DNA of 64,000 bases from Trichomonas vaginalis G3 (GCF_026262505.1 NC_067204.1:1583797-1647796); one strand, 5' to 3'; shown: positions 23,254 to 36,916, numbered from the stretch's first letter. The notes: a model not told the origin generated them from the letters alone. Translations and numbers: made by a program.

Positions 23254-23662
23254 AACTGCGAATCAAAAGGCGGACCTATCAATTTTTGAATAGTTTACAT
23301 TTCTAATGCTAACGGTGCCTTCACTGAGAGCGAGAGAAAATTATTAAATATTAGAGCTCAAATAAGCTTCACGTGCAATAGGTAGCAAATCACTTCTATT
23401 TATGCTTAAATTTCTGGTTTGAAGCTTGTATTAAATTTCGAAATCTTAAATTTTGAAGTTAGACCCGAAAAAATCGTATCAGTTCATCCTATATTTATAT
23501 CTGTTTTATGATCCTTTGTTGTTATATCGAATTAGAGCAAATAGCTTGTGCGGTCCAAAAGGTGTACCTGGCAGAAATCGACTTTTTGAGAGAAACTCAT
23601 ATAATTAATTGTATGACTTCTCTCAAAAAGTTGAAGGTAGGTACGCCTTTTGACTCGCAGTT
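23254..23662 (+). mobile_element. Element D copy
   Basis: 409 bp; one base shorter internally than the other copies. Confidence 0.7.
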
Positions 23663-24758
23663 TATATCCAAGAACATCAAATTAATTGAAACATGTTTAC
23701 TAAGATAATATTGTCTCTTCTTGGTGGTAATATAGTTTCAACATCAAACAAACTAAATATAAAATTATGTATTTTGAGATTTGGACTTTACAAGGAATTC
23801 TCAATAGCAAAATGTTGTATTTCTGAAGCATTAATTTTTACAAATCCATGGTTATTCGCACACGTATTAATTTCAATCACTCATAATCCTTTTCTAATCC
23901 AATTTCTCTTTTTTGGATAGTAGCTTAGATGCATAAGGCAATTACGACCTTCTTTCTTCTTTTTGTTCTTGAGGACTGATTCATGAAATATTGACCCATT
24001 CTGATACAAAAATTTTGGATCCACTTTTATTTTTTATTTTTAAAATTTTAAAAATAATACATTAAAAGGATTATCCAATAAACTAAAATGATTTGACAAT
24101 CTGACTGTGTAAAATATTCAAAATTCATTCTGAATAGATCCGCTTTCAAATTAAAATCATTGTGAATGTCCTGGTTTTACTATACAATCACCAATGGTAT
24201 AATTAACAGAACAGGAGATTATTTAATTGACATTGGTTCATATGGTCAAGATATTACTTTTTCATTTGCAGATAACAAATCATTTAGTTATTATTTTATT
24301 CTACAAGATACATATATGAGCGATTACTTGCGTATTAACTATGAATCATGCACAAGCAAAATATGGAAAATCACAGAGCCAACTTTTAATTTTAAATCAA
24401 CAAACACGTATTATAATTATAAAGTAAGATTTTGTGTAGTTTCTTTTCCAAATTACTGCGATTCCATAGAATTTCTATCCGAATCGAACGATCTAGCTTT
24501 CAATTATTCAAATAAAAAATATGAAATCAATAAGAATTACTGCTCAGTTTACTTAGATCCAACAGATGTTAGATTGAACATAAGCACATCTTCGGATGAT
24601 TACGATTTTAATTATTCTTATTATCAACCAACATTTCAATACAAAGTTATAAATTACACAACAGACCATCTTTATTTCTCACCGACATTATACATTTTGT
24701 TCAGAAGTAAATCTCCGAATACAGTTGCAACAATCAAAATTTCACAAAGTTTTTCTTA

Positions 24759-26730
24759 GAGTATATAAGAATTTCCGAAAAAGTGACACCCAAAAAGTGA
24801 CACTTTCAATAGGGAGTAACAGTTAAAAAGTGACAATTTAAAATTCACAATAAATAAAAATAATAAATTTTTTAGTCTATTAAATTATTCTTTTCTTTGA
24901 AATCCTCCAAAAATTCTTCGAAATGTTCTAAAATATAATCTGGAGAATTATAACAAAATTCATTAATTTCTAACATATACGTATCTAACAATTCATTTGG
25001 AATTTCAAACGATCTTAAATATGTAATTGAATTTTGTATCTTCTCATTTATTTGAGAAAGTTTTTCTTCAGCATTTTCCAATAAAAATCTTAATGGATTC
25101 AAATTGGCTTCTTGATTCTGAACAAAATTTAATACTTGGTATAAACGTGATTGAACTTCTCTTTTCAATTTTGTTTTATAATCTGTCAATCGAGGCTCGC
25201 GAATTCTAATTGAAGGAATAAAACCTGTTTGAAGTAAATCGTTTTTAATACGATAAAAGTAATTGGGTGCAACTTCTTCTAAAAGATTTTTGACAAAAAC
25301 ATCAATTCTTTGATTTTTAACGCAGCCAAAATCGTGATATTTTATCTTTTTAAATAAAGATTCAGAAACGTTATTCACAACGGTTAATTCATTTGGTCTG
25401 GCAGCGGCTATCCACATCATAGCCAACAATTCCTTATACAAAATTCAAAAACTTTGGTGCAATCAGTTCTGATTGCACCCAAGTTTTTGAACTTTCTTGA
25501 GGGAATTAAAGGGTGAGAGATTTATAGTCTATCTATATATCTCCCACCCTCTAATTCCCTCCCTGACAGCGGGAAACTTTGTCTGAATGTTAAACTATTC
25601 AGACAAAGTTTCCCACTGTTTGCGAAGGAATTGTTGGCTATGATGTACTGATTCATGATCAGTACAACATAGCCAACAATTCCCTATATAAAGTTCAAAA
25701 ACTTGGGTGCAATCAGAACTGATTGCACCCAAGTTTTTGAACTTTCTTGAGGGAATGGAAGAGTAAGAGGTATACATTATGAATATATACCTCTTACCCT
25801 TCCATTCCCTCTCTGACAGCGGGAAACTTTGTCTGAATGTTAAACTATTCAGACAAAGTTTCCCGCTGTCAGCGAAAGAATTGTTCCATCTGGTGCATAG
25901 AGTGTGAATCTATGCACCAAATGGAGCAAGTCCCTCGCGAAATTGCCCAAACTTGCGTCGCATTTCAAAGATTGCGACCCAAATTTTGGCGATTTCTAGT
26001 AGAGATGGAGTATTTTGAGTCACTGACCTATATGCAGTGGCTCAAAGGGCTCCATCTCTACTTTGAAGCAAGGAAACTTTCCTCGAAATTTTGATAATTT
26101 GAAGAAAGTTTTCAAGCAATTAACAAAGGATTACTCGCTATGAGGTAAAAATTCTAGATTTTCACCTCATAGCGAGAGCTTCCCTTTCATTGCTTGAAAA
26201 CTTTCCCCAGCTTCAAAATTGGGGAAAGGGCTGTAAAGTCGACTCCGATACCAGCAGGTACCAGAGTATTTAAAAGAGAAGCCCTCGTACGAGTTTCTAT
26301 GAAGACCTTCTCATTCAAGAAGATCTTAATAGAAAATCGTACGAGGGCATTGGAAACTCGCGTCTGGTACATGTTGGTACCAGAGTGTTTGAGATTTGAA
26401 GACTCTGGTACTAACATGTACCAGAATTTATGATGAATTTAAGATGGACCATTATAAAATGGTAGCGGTTTGCTTCAAAAAATTTTAGATGAGATTTGCA
26501 TAGATATAGATTATATGATTTATACATATGAAAAATAATATATAAAAATATAATTTTGAGATAATTATGTAAATAATATTATAAATATTTGAATTTGAGG
26601 TATAATTTTATAGTAAAATATATTATAAAGAGTATTTATATAAATATTGTAAAATAATATAAGTAATAAAAATTGAGACCCCTCCCTGTTTTTGATGTTT
26701 TGTCACTTTTTCGGTAATTCTTATTGTTTC
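24759..26730 (+). mobile_element. Element A copy 4
   Basis: 1,972 bp; hairpin chain 25444-26463; one C fewer in a C-run near the right end. Confidence 0.85.
24872..25441 (-). pseudogene. Transposase-like remnant in A copy 4
   Basis: 189-codon frame identical to that at 8310-8879. Confidence 0.55.
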
Positions 26731-27535
26731 CTTTATTTCTCACCGACATTATACATTTTGTTCAGAAGTAAATCTCCGAATACAGTTGCAACAATCAAAA
26801 TTTCACAAAGTTTTTCTTATGATACATACAGTGCTTATGATAAGGACAAGCTCGAATATCTTTGCAACCAATCAATTTCTTTTGGATCCCAGCCAAAATA
26901 CAAAATATTCGGAATTCAAAAGTTATTAATTGGCAGAAATCAAACAAAACTTAATTTTTATAAGGAACAATACGTAGTATTTACTGATTATCGCAACATT
27001 TCCGGAGAAGCAAGAACTTCAGAAGTATCTTTAGAAATTCTTGGAAATACACAATATTCAGCAATTTATTTCGCTCACACAGGTACAATTACATTAGAAT
27101 CCTCCAGTGACGAACCTATTCCATGTAATTTTGTTGTTTTTAATTTGAATTATTATGATTTGCACTTCGATTATCACAAATGTAAGGTCTAATTACAAAT
27201 TCACTTCTCAGGACACAGCTCATACATGTGTTGTTACTGCTTCTTTCACAAATGGAACAGTTCATTTCGAAGATGGTGATATTTATGATGTCTATGGAAA
27301 AATAAATAGAGCTAATATTATTGTTGAAAAACCTTTTCTAACAATAACTAATTCTAAACACGATTACTTATTTTTTTATCATGCTGGCGACAAATATATA
27401 CATCATATTTAATCAAAGGAAATAATTCAACTCATAGATCTCTTATCATTTTTGATAATTCGTATCATGAAATAAATTCATCAGAACCAGTTGAACAAAA
27501 ATCAGATGATCATAATTATTCTGATGATGATAGTG

Positions 27536-28786
27536 TTGTAAACAGAAATTCATCAAAAGTGACACCTCAGAAAAGCTAAAATATTGAATTTTTGGAACTT
27601 TTGATAGAGCACGTTTTTAAATATTAATTAAAGTAAATGTATATTTTGTAAAGATTCTTTTTAATAAAAAATAAAATTTTGAAGAAGAACACAAAATCTT
27701 CTGAAAAATAATATCACATAAACTCATATTATTTTCTAATATATAACTATTTTATATAAAAATCAAATTCAATGATCTTAAAAGCGAAGGATAAACCTCA
27801 AAATTTACGAATATAATGAGTGGGAATATAATGCTTATCTATCATAAAACCATATGAAATATCAATTTTTGCTTTACGCCTAATTTTTGACGACAATTAG
27901 CAAAAAATGTTAAATGTTAACACTCAGTCCATTTGAATATGAAAAATAAAATTGACTTTGATTAAATGTTTTTATTTATCATGCAATTCTTCTTGCGACC
28001 AAAGATTTGAATAAAATTTCAAAAAATAAGATAGCTGAAAAAATAATATACGGTAGTGTTTACTAATAGATGAATAGTATATAAATTCTATTAAAATGGA
28101 TTTGATCCAAAAAAATATAAAACCAAAAAAATTGTTATAATTTAAATGAAGAAGTAATTTAAAACGATTTTATTTATGATCAAATTTTATATATTTTTTT
28201 GGATGAAATCCATTTTAATAGAATTTATATACTATTCATCTATTAGTAAACACTACCGTATATTATTTTTTCAGCTATCTTATTTTTTGAAATTTTATTC
28301 AAATCTTTGGTCGCAAGAAGAATTGCATGATAAATAAAAACATTTAATCAAAGTCAATTTTATTTTTCATATTCAAATGGACTGAGTGTTAACATTTAAC
28401 ATTTTTTGCTAATTGTCGTCAAAAATTAGGCGTAAAGCAAAAATTGATATTTCATATGGTTTTATGATAGATAAGCATTATATTCCCACTCATTATATTC
28501 GTAAATTTTGAGGTTTATCCTTCGCTTTTAAGATCATTGAATTTGATTTTTATATAAAATAGTTATATATTAGAAAATAATATGAGTTTATGTGATATTA
28601 TTTTTCAGAAGATTTCATTCTATATGCCTATGAAAAGTACTCTCAAAACTAACTTTTTCCTAATTATAATTAAATCTAGAATATTGTATTATGCTTAGTA
28701 TTATTTCATTTTTCTCATTCAATTTAGAATTTACAAATGTCAAAAAATTGAGAGCTGTCACTTTTGATGAATTTCTGTTTATTACA
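27536..28786 (+). mobile_element. Element B copy 2
   Basis: 1,251 bp at the same base as copy 1, with ATAGTG on both sides; foldback centre near 28150. Confidence 0.85.
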
Positions 28787-29271
28787 ATAGTGATGAAGGA
28801 CTAAGTGAAGGTGCTGTTTTGGAAATTATTATTGGAGCAGCAGTTGGAGCAGGTCTCATTGCTGTCGCTGCTTACTTATGTTATAGACACAGAAAATTCA
28901 GAGCTGAAAATCCAATTAATCAAAGCCTTGTTGATAAAACCGAAAAAGATTTACCTTTAGAAGAAACGAACAGCAATCCATATCCTAATGAATATAAAGC
29001 ACCAGCATATAATCCAAAGCAAGAACAATCAAATACTTATTTCGAGAATCCTTATGAATAACTATTTTTTTATATATTGTTTATGAACGAATCTTTAAAG
29101 ATTTATAATGTTTTTTTTATTACAATTCTTATTACTCCCATAAGATTGAGCGTGTGAAAATAAGTTTATAACAACATTATCAACATTTTAGGCATCTCAA
29201 TTATTAAGAAACATAAAGTATTTAGTAATATTGAATCAAATTTTATTATATAGGATGGGAGATAATTTTAA

Positions 29272-29535
29272 TTGATAACAATAAGACTATCATTACCATC
29301 AAGCATTGCAATTCCTCTTTTATGTCTTAAAAAAAAAGAAAAAAGAGAGGAAACACAATCAATAATTCATGAACATTTCATTGATAATAGAAGTTGTCTA
29401 TTAGAAGAAGTATCTAATAAATCCGAACCATTACCTTTAGAAGAGGTTCAAATAAATCCATATTTAATCGAAACAAAAGAAATACCAAATTATTCACAAA
29501 AATCGAAATCATTATTCGATAATCCTTATGAATAA
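29272..29535 (+). pseudogene. Tail-only relic, copy 4
   Basis: Same translation as 11451-11714. Confidence 0.6.
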
Positions 29536-29616
29536 TTCGTGTCAGCTTTCATATGCTTTTATTGACTTTTCTTTTTATTCTGTAATTAAAATTTAATTGA
29601 CAAAATTTATGCTTTA

Positions 29617-30026
29617 AACTGCGAATCAAAAGGCGGACCTATCAATTTTTGAATAGTTTACATTTCTAATGCTAACGGTGCCTTCACTGAGAGCGAGAGA
29701 AAATTATTAAATATTAGAGCTCAAATAAGCTTCACGTGCAATAGGTAGCAAATCAACTTCTATTTATGCTTAAATTTCTGGTTTGAAGCTTGTATTAAAT
29801 TTCGAAATCTTAAATTTTGAAGTTAGACCCGAAAAAATCGTATCAGTTCATCCTATATTTATATCTGTTTTATGATCCTTTGTTGTTATATCGAATTAGA
29901 GCAAATAGCTTGTGCGGTCCAAAAGGTGTACCTGGCAGAAATCGACTTTTTGAGAGAAACTCATATAATTAATTGTATGACTTCTCTCAAAAAGTTGAAG
30001 GTAGGTACGCCTTTTGACTCGCAGTT
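29617..30026 (+). mobile_element. Element D copy
   Basis: 410 bp, TA on both sides. Confidence 0.7.
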
Positions 30027-31117
30027 TATATCCAAGAACATCAAATTAATTGAAACATGTTTACTAAGATAATATTGTCTCTTCTTGGTGGTAATATAGT
30101 TTCAACATCAAACAAACTAAATATAAAATTATGTATTTTGAGATTTGGACTTTACAAGGAATTCTCAATAGCAAAATGTTGTATTTCTGAAGCATTAATT
30201 TTTACAAATCCATGGTTATTCGCACACGTATTAATTTCAATCACTCATAATCCTTTTCTAATCCAATTTCTCTTTTTTGGATAGTAGCTTAGATGCATAA
30301 GGCAATTACGACCTTCTTCATTTTTGTTCTTGAGGACTGATTCATGAAATATTGACCCATTCTGATACAAAAATTTTGGATCCACTTTTATTTTATTTTT
30401 AAAATTTTAAAAATAATACATTAAAAGGATTATCCAATAAACTAAAATGATTTGACAATCTGACTGTGTAAAATATTCAAAATTCATTCTGAATAGATCC
30501 GCTTTCAAATTAAAATCATTGTGAATGTCCTGGTTTTACTATACAATCACCAATGGTATAATTAACAGAACAGGAGATTATTTAATTGACATTGGTTCAT
30601 ATGGTCAAGATATTACTTTTTCATTTGCAGATAACAAATCATTTAGTTATTATTTTATTCTACAAGATACATATATGAGCGATTACTTGCGTATTAACTA
30701 TGAATCATGCACAAGCAAAATATGGAAAATCACAGAGCCAACTTTTAATTTTAAATCAACAAACACGTATTATAATTATAAAGTAAGATTTTGTGTAGTT
30801 TCTTTTCCAAATTACTGCGATTCCATAGAATTTCTATCCGAATCGAACGATCTAGCTTTCAATTATTCAAATAAAAAATATGAAATCAATAAGAATTACT
30901 GCTCAGTTTACTTAGATCCAACAGATGTTAGATTGAACATAAGCACATCTTCGGATGATTACGATTTTAATTATTCTTATTATCAACCAACATTTCAATA
31001 CAAAGTTATAAATTACACAACAGACCATCTTTATTTCTCACCGACATTATACATTTTGTTCAGAAGTAAATCTCCGAATACAGTTGCAACAATCAAAATT
31101 TCACAAAGTTTTTCTTA

Positions 31118-33089
31118 GAGTATATAAGAATTTCCGAAAAAGTGACACCCAAAAAGTGACACTTTCAATAGGGAGTAACAGTTAAAAAGTGACAATTTAA
31201 AATTCACAATAAATAAAAATAATAAATTTTTTAGTCTATTAAATTATTCTTTTCTTTGAAATCCTCCAAAAATTCTTCGAAATGTTCTAAAATATAATCT
31301 GGAGAATTATAACAAAATTCATTAATTTCTAACATATACGTATCTAACAATTCATTTGGAATTTCAAACGATCTTAAATATGTAATTGAATTTTGTATCT
31401 TCTCATTTATTTGAGAAAGTTTTTCTTCAGCATTTTCCAATAAAAATCTTAATGGATTCAAATTGGCTTCTTGATTCTGAACAAAATTTAATACTTGGTA
31501 TAAACGTGATTGAACTTCTCTTTTCAATTTTGTTTTATAATCTGTCAATCGAGGCTCGCGAATTCTAATTGAAGGAATAAAACCTGTTTGAAGTAAATCG
31601 TTTTTAATACGATAAAAGTAATTGGGTGCAACTTCTTCTAAAAGATTTTTGACAAAAACATCAATTCTTTGATTTTTAACGCAGCCAAAATCGTGATATT
31701 TTATCTTTTTAAATAAAGATTCAGAAACGTTATTCACAACGGTTAATTCATTTGGTCTGGCAGCGGCTATCCACATCATAGCCAACAATTCCTTATACAA
31801 AATTCAAAAACTTTGGTGCAATCAGTTCTGATTGCACCCAAGTTTTTGAACTTTCTTGAGGGAATTAAAGGGTGAGAGATTTATAGTCTATCTATATATC
31901 TCCCACCCTCTAATTCCCTCCCTGACAGCGGGAAACTTTGTCTGAATGTTAAACTATTCAGACAAAGTTTCCCACTGTTTGCGAAGGAATTGTTGGCTAT
32001 GATGTACTGATTCATGATCAGTACAACATAGCCAACAATTCCCTATATAAAGTTCAAAAACTTGGGTGCAATCAGAACTGATTGCACCCAAGTTTTTGAA
32101 CTTTCTTGAGGGAATGGAAGAGTAAGAGGTATACATTATGAATATATACCTCTTACCCTTCCATTCCCTCTCTGACAGCGGGAAACTTTGTCTGAATGTT
32201 AAACTATTCAGACAAAGTTTCCCGCTGTCAGCGAAAGAATTGTTCCATCTGGTGCATAGAGTGTGAATCTATGCACCAAATGGAGCAAGTCCCTCGCGAA
32301 ATTGCCCAAACTTGCGTCGCATTTCAAAGATTGCGACCCAAATTTTGGCGATTTCTAGTAGAGATGGAGTATTTTGAGTCACTGACCTATATGCAGTGGC
32401 TCAAAGGGCTCCATCTCTACTTTGAAGCAAGGAAACTTTCCTCGAAATTTTGATAATTTGAAGAAAGTTTTCAAGCAATTAACAAAGGATTACTCGCTAT
32501 GAGGTAAAAATTCTAGATTTTCACCTCATAGCGAGAGCTTCCCTTTCATTGCTTGAAAACTTTCCCCAGCTTCAAAATTGGGGAAAGGGCTGTAAAGTCG
32601 ACTCCGATACCAGCAGGTACCAGAGTATTTAAAAGAGAAGCCCTCGTACGAGTTTCTATGAAGACCTTCTCATTCAAGAAGATCTTAATAGAAAATCGTA
32701 CGAGGGCATTGGAAACTCGCGTCTGGTACATGTTGGTACCAGAGTGTTTGAGATTTGAAGACTCTGGTACTAACATGTACCAGAATTTATGATGAATTTA
32801 AGATGGACCATTATAAAATGGTAGCGGTTTGCTTCAAAAAATTTTAGATGAGATTTGCATAGATATAGATTATATGATTTATACATATGAAAAATAATAT
32901 ATAAAAATATAATTTTGAGATAATTATGTAAATAATATTATAAATATTTGAATTTGAGGTATAATTTTATAGTAAAATATATTATAAAGAGTATTTATAT
33001 AAATATTGTAAAATAATATAAGTAATAAAAATTGAGACCCCTCCCTGTTTTTGATGTTTTGTCACTTTTTCGGTAATTCTTATTGTTTC
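31118..33089 (+). mobile_element. Element A copy 5
   Basis: 1,972 bp; hairpin chain 31803-32822. Confidence 0.85.
31231..31800 (-). pseudogene. Transposase-like remnant in A copy 5
   Basis: 189-codon frame identical to that at 8310-8879. Confidence 0.55.
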
Positions 33090-33372
33090 CTTTATTTCTC
33101 ACCGACATTATACATTTTGTTCAGAAGTAAATCTCCGAATACAGTTGCAACAATCAAAATTTCACAAAGTTTTTCTTATGATACATACAGTGCTTATGAT
33201 AAGGACAAGCTCGAATATCTTTGCAACCAATCAATTTCTTTTGGATCCCAGCCAAAATACAAAATATTCGGAATTCAAAAGTTATTAATTGGCAGAAATC
33301 AAACAAAACTTAATTTTTATAAGGAACAATACGTAGTATTTACTGATTATCGCAACATTTCCGGAGAAGCAA

Positions 33373-33472
33373 NNNNNNNNNNNNNNNNNNNNNNNNNNNN
33401 NNNNNNNNNNNNNNNNNNNNNNNNNNNNNNNNNNNNNNNNNNNNNNNNNNNNNNNNNNNNNNNNNNNNNNNN
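33373..33472. other. 100-N assembly gap
   Basis: Array orientation flips from plus to minus here: the left side is the middle of a gene, the right side is the interior of element D. 100 N is a standard unknown-length placeholder. Confidence 0.95.
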
Positions 33473-33802
33473 ATTTCTGCCAGGTACACCTTTTGGACCG
33501 CACAAGCTATTTGCTCTAATTCGATATAACAACAAAGGATCATAAAACAGATATAAATATAGGATGAACTGATACGATTTTTTCGGGTCTAACTTCAAAA
33601 TTTAAGATTTCGAAATTTAATACAAGCTTCAAACCAGAAATTTAAGCATAAATAGAAGCTGATTTGCTACCTATTGCACGTGAAGCTTATTTGAGCTCTA
33701 ATATTTAATAATTTTCTCTCGCTCTCAGTGAAGGCACCGTTAGCATTAGAAATGTAAACTATTCAAAAATTGATAGGTCCGCCTTTTGATTCGCAGTTTA
33801 AA
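33473..33802 (-). mobile_element. Element D, partial copy at the gap
   Basis: The right part of D in inverted orientation, ending with the TIR CGCAGTT before TA. Confidence 0.65.
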
Positions 33803-33879
33803 GCATAAATTTTGTCAATTAAATTTTAATTACAGAATAAAAAGAAAAGTCAATAAAAGCATATGAAAGCTGACACGAA

Positions 33880-34143
33880 TTATTCATAAGGATTATCGAA
33901 TAATGATTTCGATTTTTGTGAATAATTTGGTATTTCTTTTGTTTCGATTAAATATGGATTTATTTGAACCTCTTCTAAAGGTAATGGTTCGGATTTATTA
34001 GATACTTCTTCTAATAGACAACTTCTATTATCAATGAAATGTTCATGAATTATTGATTGTGTTTCCTCTCTTTTTTCTTTTTTTTTAAGACATAAAAGAG
34101 GAATTGCAATGCTTGATGGTAATGATAGTCTTATTGTTATCAA
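33880..34143 (-). pseudogene. Tail-only relic, minus array copy 1
   Basis: Same 87-codon translation as 11451-11714. Confidence 0.6.
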
Positions 34144-34354
34144 TTAAAATTATCTCCCATCCTATATAATAAAATTTGATTCAATATTACTAAATACTTT
34201 ATGTTTCTTAATAATTGAGATGCCTAAAATGTTGATAATGTTGTTATAAACTTATTTTCACACGCTCAATCTTATGGGAGTAATAAGAATTGTAATAAAA
34301 AAAACATTATAAATCTTTAAAGATTCGTTCATAAACAATATATAAAAAAAATAG

Positions 34355-35929
34355 TTATTCATAAGGATTCTCGAAATAAGTATTTGATTGTTCTTGCTTT
34401 GGATTATATGCTGGTGCTTTATATTCATTAGGATATGGATTGCTGTTCGTTTCTTCTAAAGGTAAATCTTTTTCGGTTTTATCAACAAGGCTTTGATTAA
34501 TTGGATTTTCAGCTCTGAATTTTCTGTGTCTATAACATAAGTAAGCAGCGACAGCAATGAGACCTGCTCCAACTGCTGCTCCAATAATAATTTCCAAAAC
34601 AGCACCTTCACTTAGTCCTTCATCACTATCATCATCAGAATAATTATGATCATCTGATTTTTGTTCAACTGGTTCTGATGAATTTATTTCATGATACGAA
34701 TTATCAAAAATGATAAGAGATCTATGAGTTGAATTATTTCCTTTGATTAAATATGATGTATTATATTTGTCGCCAGCATGATAAAAAAATAAGTAATCGT
34801 GTTTAGAATTAGTTATTGTTAGAAAAGGTTTTTCAACAATAATATTAGCTCTATTTATTTTTCCATAGACATCATAAATATCACCATCTTCGAAATGAAC
34901 TGTTCCATTTGTGAAAGCAGTAACAACACATGTATGAGCTGTGTCCTGAGAAGTGAATTTGTAATTAGACCTTACATTTGTGATAATCGAAGTGCAATCA
35001 TAATAATTCAAATTAAAAACAACAAAATTACATGGAATAGGTTCGTCACTGGAGGATTCTAATGTAATTGTACCTGTGTGAGCGAAATAAATTGCTGAAT
35101 ATTGTGTATTTCCAAGAATTTCTAAAGATACTTCTGAAGTTCTTGCTTCTCCGGAAATGTTGCGATAATCAGTAAATACTACGTATTGTTCCTTATAAAA
35201 ATTAAGTTTTGTTTGATTTCTGCCAATTAATAACTTTTGAATTCCGAATATTTTGTATTTTGGCTGGGATCCAAAAGAAATTGATTGGTTGCAAAGATAT
35301 TCGAGCTTGTCCTTATCATAAGCACTGTATGTATCATAAGAAAAACTTTGTGAAATTTTGATTGTTGCAACTGTATTCGGAGATTTACTTCTGAACAAAA
35401 TGTATAATGTCGGTGAGAAATAAAGATGGTCTGTTGTGTAATTTATAACTTTGTATTGAAATGTTGGTTGATAATAAGAATAATTAAAATCGTAATCATC
35501 CGAAGATGTGCTTATGTTCAATCTAACATCTGTTGGATCTAAGTAAACTGAGCAGTAATTCTTATTGATTTCATATTTTTTATTTGAATAATTGAAAGCT
35601 AGATCGTTCGATTCGGATAGAAATTCTATGGAATCGCAGTAATTTGGAAAAGAAACTACACAAAATCTTACTTTATAATTATAATACGTGTTTGTTGATT
35701 TAAAATTAAAAGTTGGCTCTGTGATTTTCCATATTTTGCTTGTGCATGATTCATAGTTAATACGCAAGTAATCGCTCATATATGTATCTTGTAGAATAAA
35801 ATAATAACTAAATGATTTGTTATCTGCAAATGAAAAAGTAATATCTTGACCATATGAACCAATGTCAATTAAATAATCTCCTGTTCTGTTAATTATACCA
35901 TTGGTGATTGTATAGTAAAACCAGGACAT
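34355..35929 (-). CDS. Single-pass surface glycoprotein-like protein, 524 residues
   Basis: Family unknown, type I membrane layout. Residues 1-415 are a Tyr/Asn/Ser-rich, beta-strand-like ectodomain with at least 13 N-glycosylation sequons (NRT, NIS, NYT, NQT, NGT and others) and several Cys. About 416-444 is Ser/Asp/Glu-rich. Residues 446-466 (IIIGAAVGAGLIAVAAYLC) are one membrane span with a small-residue face, followed by RHRKFR as stop-transfer. The 58-residue tail has NPYPNEY, AYNPK and a terminal FENPYE, resembling NPxY-type endocytic or sorting motifs known in other trichomonad surface proteins. Oddity: there is no signal peptide. Compared with the diverged copy at 51112, upstream homologous coding sequence exists but is out of frame (a TA insertion after ACTA and a stop at the codon matching Ser), so MSWFYY looks like an accidental restart. 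A weak initiator-like TCATTGT overlaps the region just before the ATG. Expression and function are uncertain. Confidence 0.7.
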   Translation of the reverse strand: MSWFYYTITNGIINRTGDYLIDIGSYGQDITFSFADNKSFSYYFILQDTYMSDYLRINYESCTSKIWKITEPTFNFKSTNTYYNYKVRFCVVSFPNYCDSIEFLSESNDLAFNYSNKKYEINKNYCSVYLDPTDVRLNISTSSDDYDFNYSYYQPTFQYKVINYTTDHLYFSPTLYILFRSKSPNTVATIKISQSFSYDTYSAYDKDKLEYLCNQSISFGSQPKYKIFGIQKLLIGRNQTKLNFYKEQYVVFTDYRNISGEARTSEVSLEILGNTQYSAIYFAHTGTITLESSSDEPIPCNFVVFNLNYYDCTSIITNVRSNYKFTSQDTAHTCVVTAFTNGTVHFEDGDIYDVYGKINRANIIVEKPFLTITNSKHDYLFFYHAGDKYNTSYLIKGNNSTHRSLIIFDNSYHEINSSEPVEQKSDDHNYSDDDSDEGLSEGAVLEIIIGAAVGAGLIAVAAYLCYRHRKFRAENPINQSLVDKTEKDLPLEETNSNPYPNEYKAPAYNPKQEQSNTYFENPYE

Positions 35930-36425
35930 TCACAATGATTTTAATTTGAAAGCGGATCTATTCAGAATGAATTTTGAATATTTTACACAGTCAGATTGTC
36001 AAATCATTTTAGTTTATTGGATAATTCTTTTAATGTATTATTTTTAAAATTTTAAAAATAAAATAAAAGTGGATCCAAAATTTTTGTATCAGAATGGGTC
36101 AATATTCATGAATCAGTCCTCAAGAACAAAAATGAAGAAGGTCGTAATTGCCTTATGCATCTAAGCTACTATCCAAAAAAGAGAAATTGGATTAGAAAAG
36201 GATTATGAGTGATTGAAATTAATACGTGTGCGAATAACCATGGATTTGTAAAAATTAATGCTTCAGAAATACAACATTTTGCTATTGAGAATTCCTTGTA
36301 AAGTCCAAATCTCAAAATACATAATTTTATATTTAGTTTGTTTGATGTTGAAACTATATTACCACCAAGAAGAGACAATATTATCTTAGTAAACATGTTT
36401 CAATTAATTTGATGTTCTGGATATA

Positions 36426-36835
36426 AACTGCGAGTCAAAAGGCGTACCTACCTTCAACTTTTTGAGAGAAGTCATACAATTAATTATATGAGTTTCTCTC
36501 AAAAAGTCGATTTCTGCCAGGTACACCTTTTGGACCGCACAAGCTATTTGCTCTAATTCGATATAACAACAAAGGATCATAAAACAGATATAAATATAGG
36601 ATGAACTGATACGATTTTTTCGGGTCTAACTTCAAAATTTAAGATTTCGAAATTTAATACAAGCTTCAAACCAGAAATTTAAGCATAAATAGAAGCTGAT
36701 TTGCTACCTATTGCACGTGAAGCTTATTTGAGCTCTAATATTTAATAATTTTCTCTCGCTCTCAGTGAAGGCACCGTTAGCATTAGAAATGTAAACTATT
36801 CAAAAATTGATAGGTCCGCCTTTTGATTCGCAGTT
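36426..36835 (-). mobile_element. Element D copy
   Basis: 410 bp, TA on both sides. Confidence 0.7.
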
Positions 36836-36916
36836 TAAAGCATAAATTTTGTCAATTAAATTTTAATTACAGAATAAAAAGAAAAGTCAATAAAAGCATA
36901 TGAAAGCTGACACGAA

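Larger units (their letters stand above)
24166..29061 (+). pseudogene. Surface-gene copy 4, interrupted by A and B
   Basis: Coding segments are 24166-24758, 26731-27535 and 28787-29061. Arrangement is the same as copy 2. Small indels near 27160, 27242 and 27395 also break the frame. Confidence 0.85.
6855..33372 (+). repeat. Plus-strand tandem array of the surface gene with inserted elements
   Basis: Five gene copies start at 7592, 12702, 19059, 24166 and 30525. Spacings of 6,357, 5,107 and 6,359 bp between the last four equal the 3,037-bp base unit plus element A with its duplication (about 2,062 bp), with element B (about 1.25 kb) added in alternate copies. All five carry A at the identical base, so A was inserted before amplification. 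The spacer after each gene holds a tail-only relic and a 410-bp MITE (D); I see no other gene in the spacers. Confidence 0.9.
30525..33372 (+). pseudogene. Surface-gene copy 5, interrupted by A and cut by the gap
   Basis: Coding segments are 30525-31117 and 33090-33372; the rest lies in or beyond the N gap, so the presence of B cannot be judged. Confidence 0.8.

Noticed and set aside
33285-33598. Frames crossing the 100-N gap
   Set aside because: They join sequences on opposite sides of unknown bases and of opposite array orientation.
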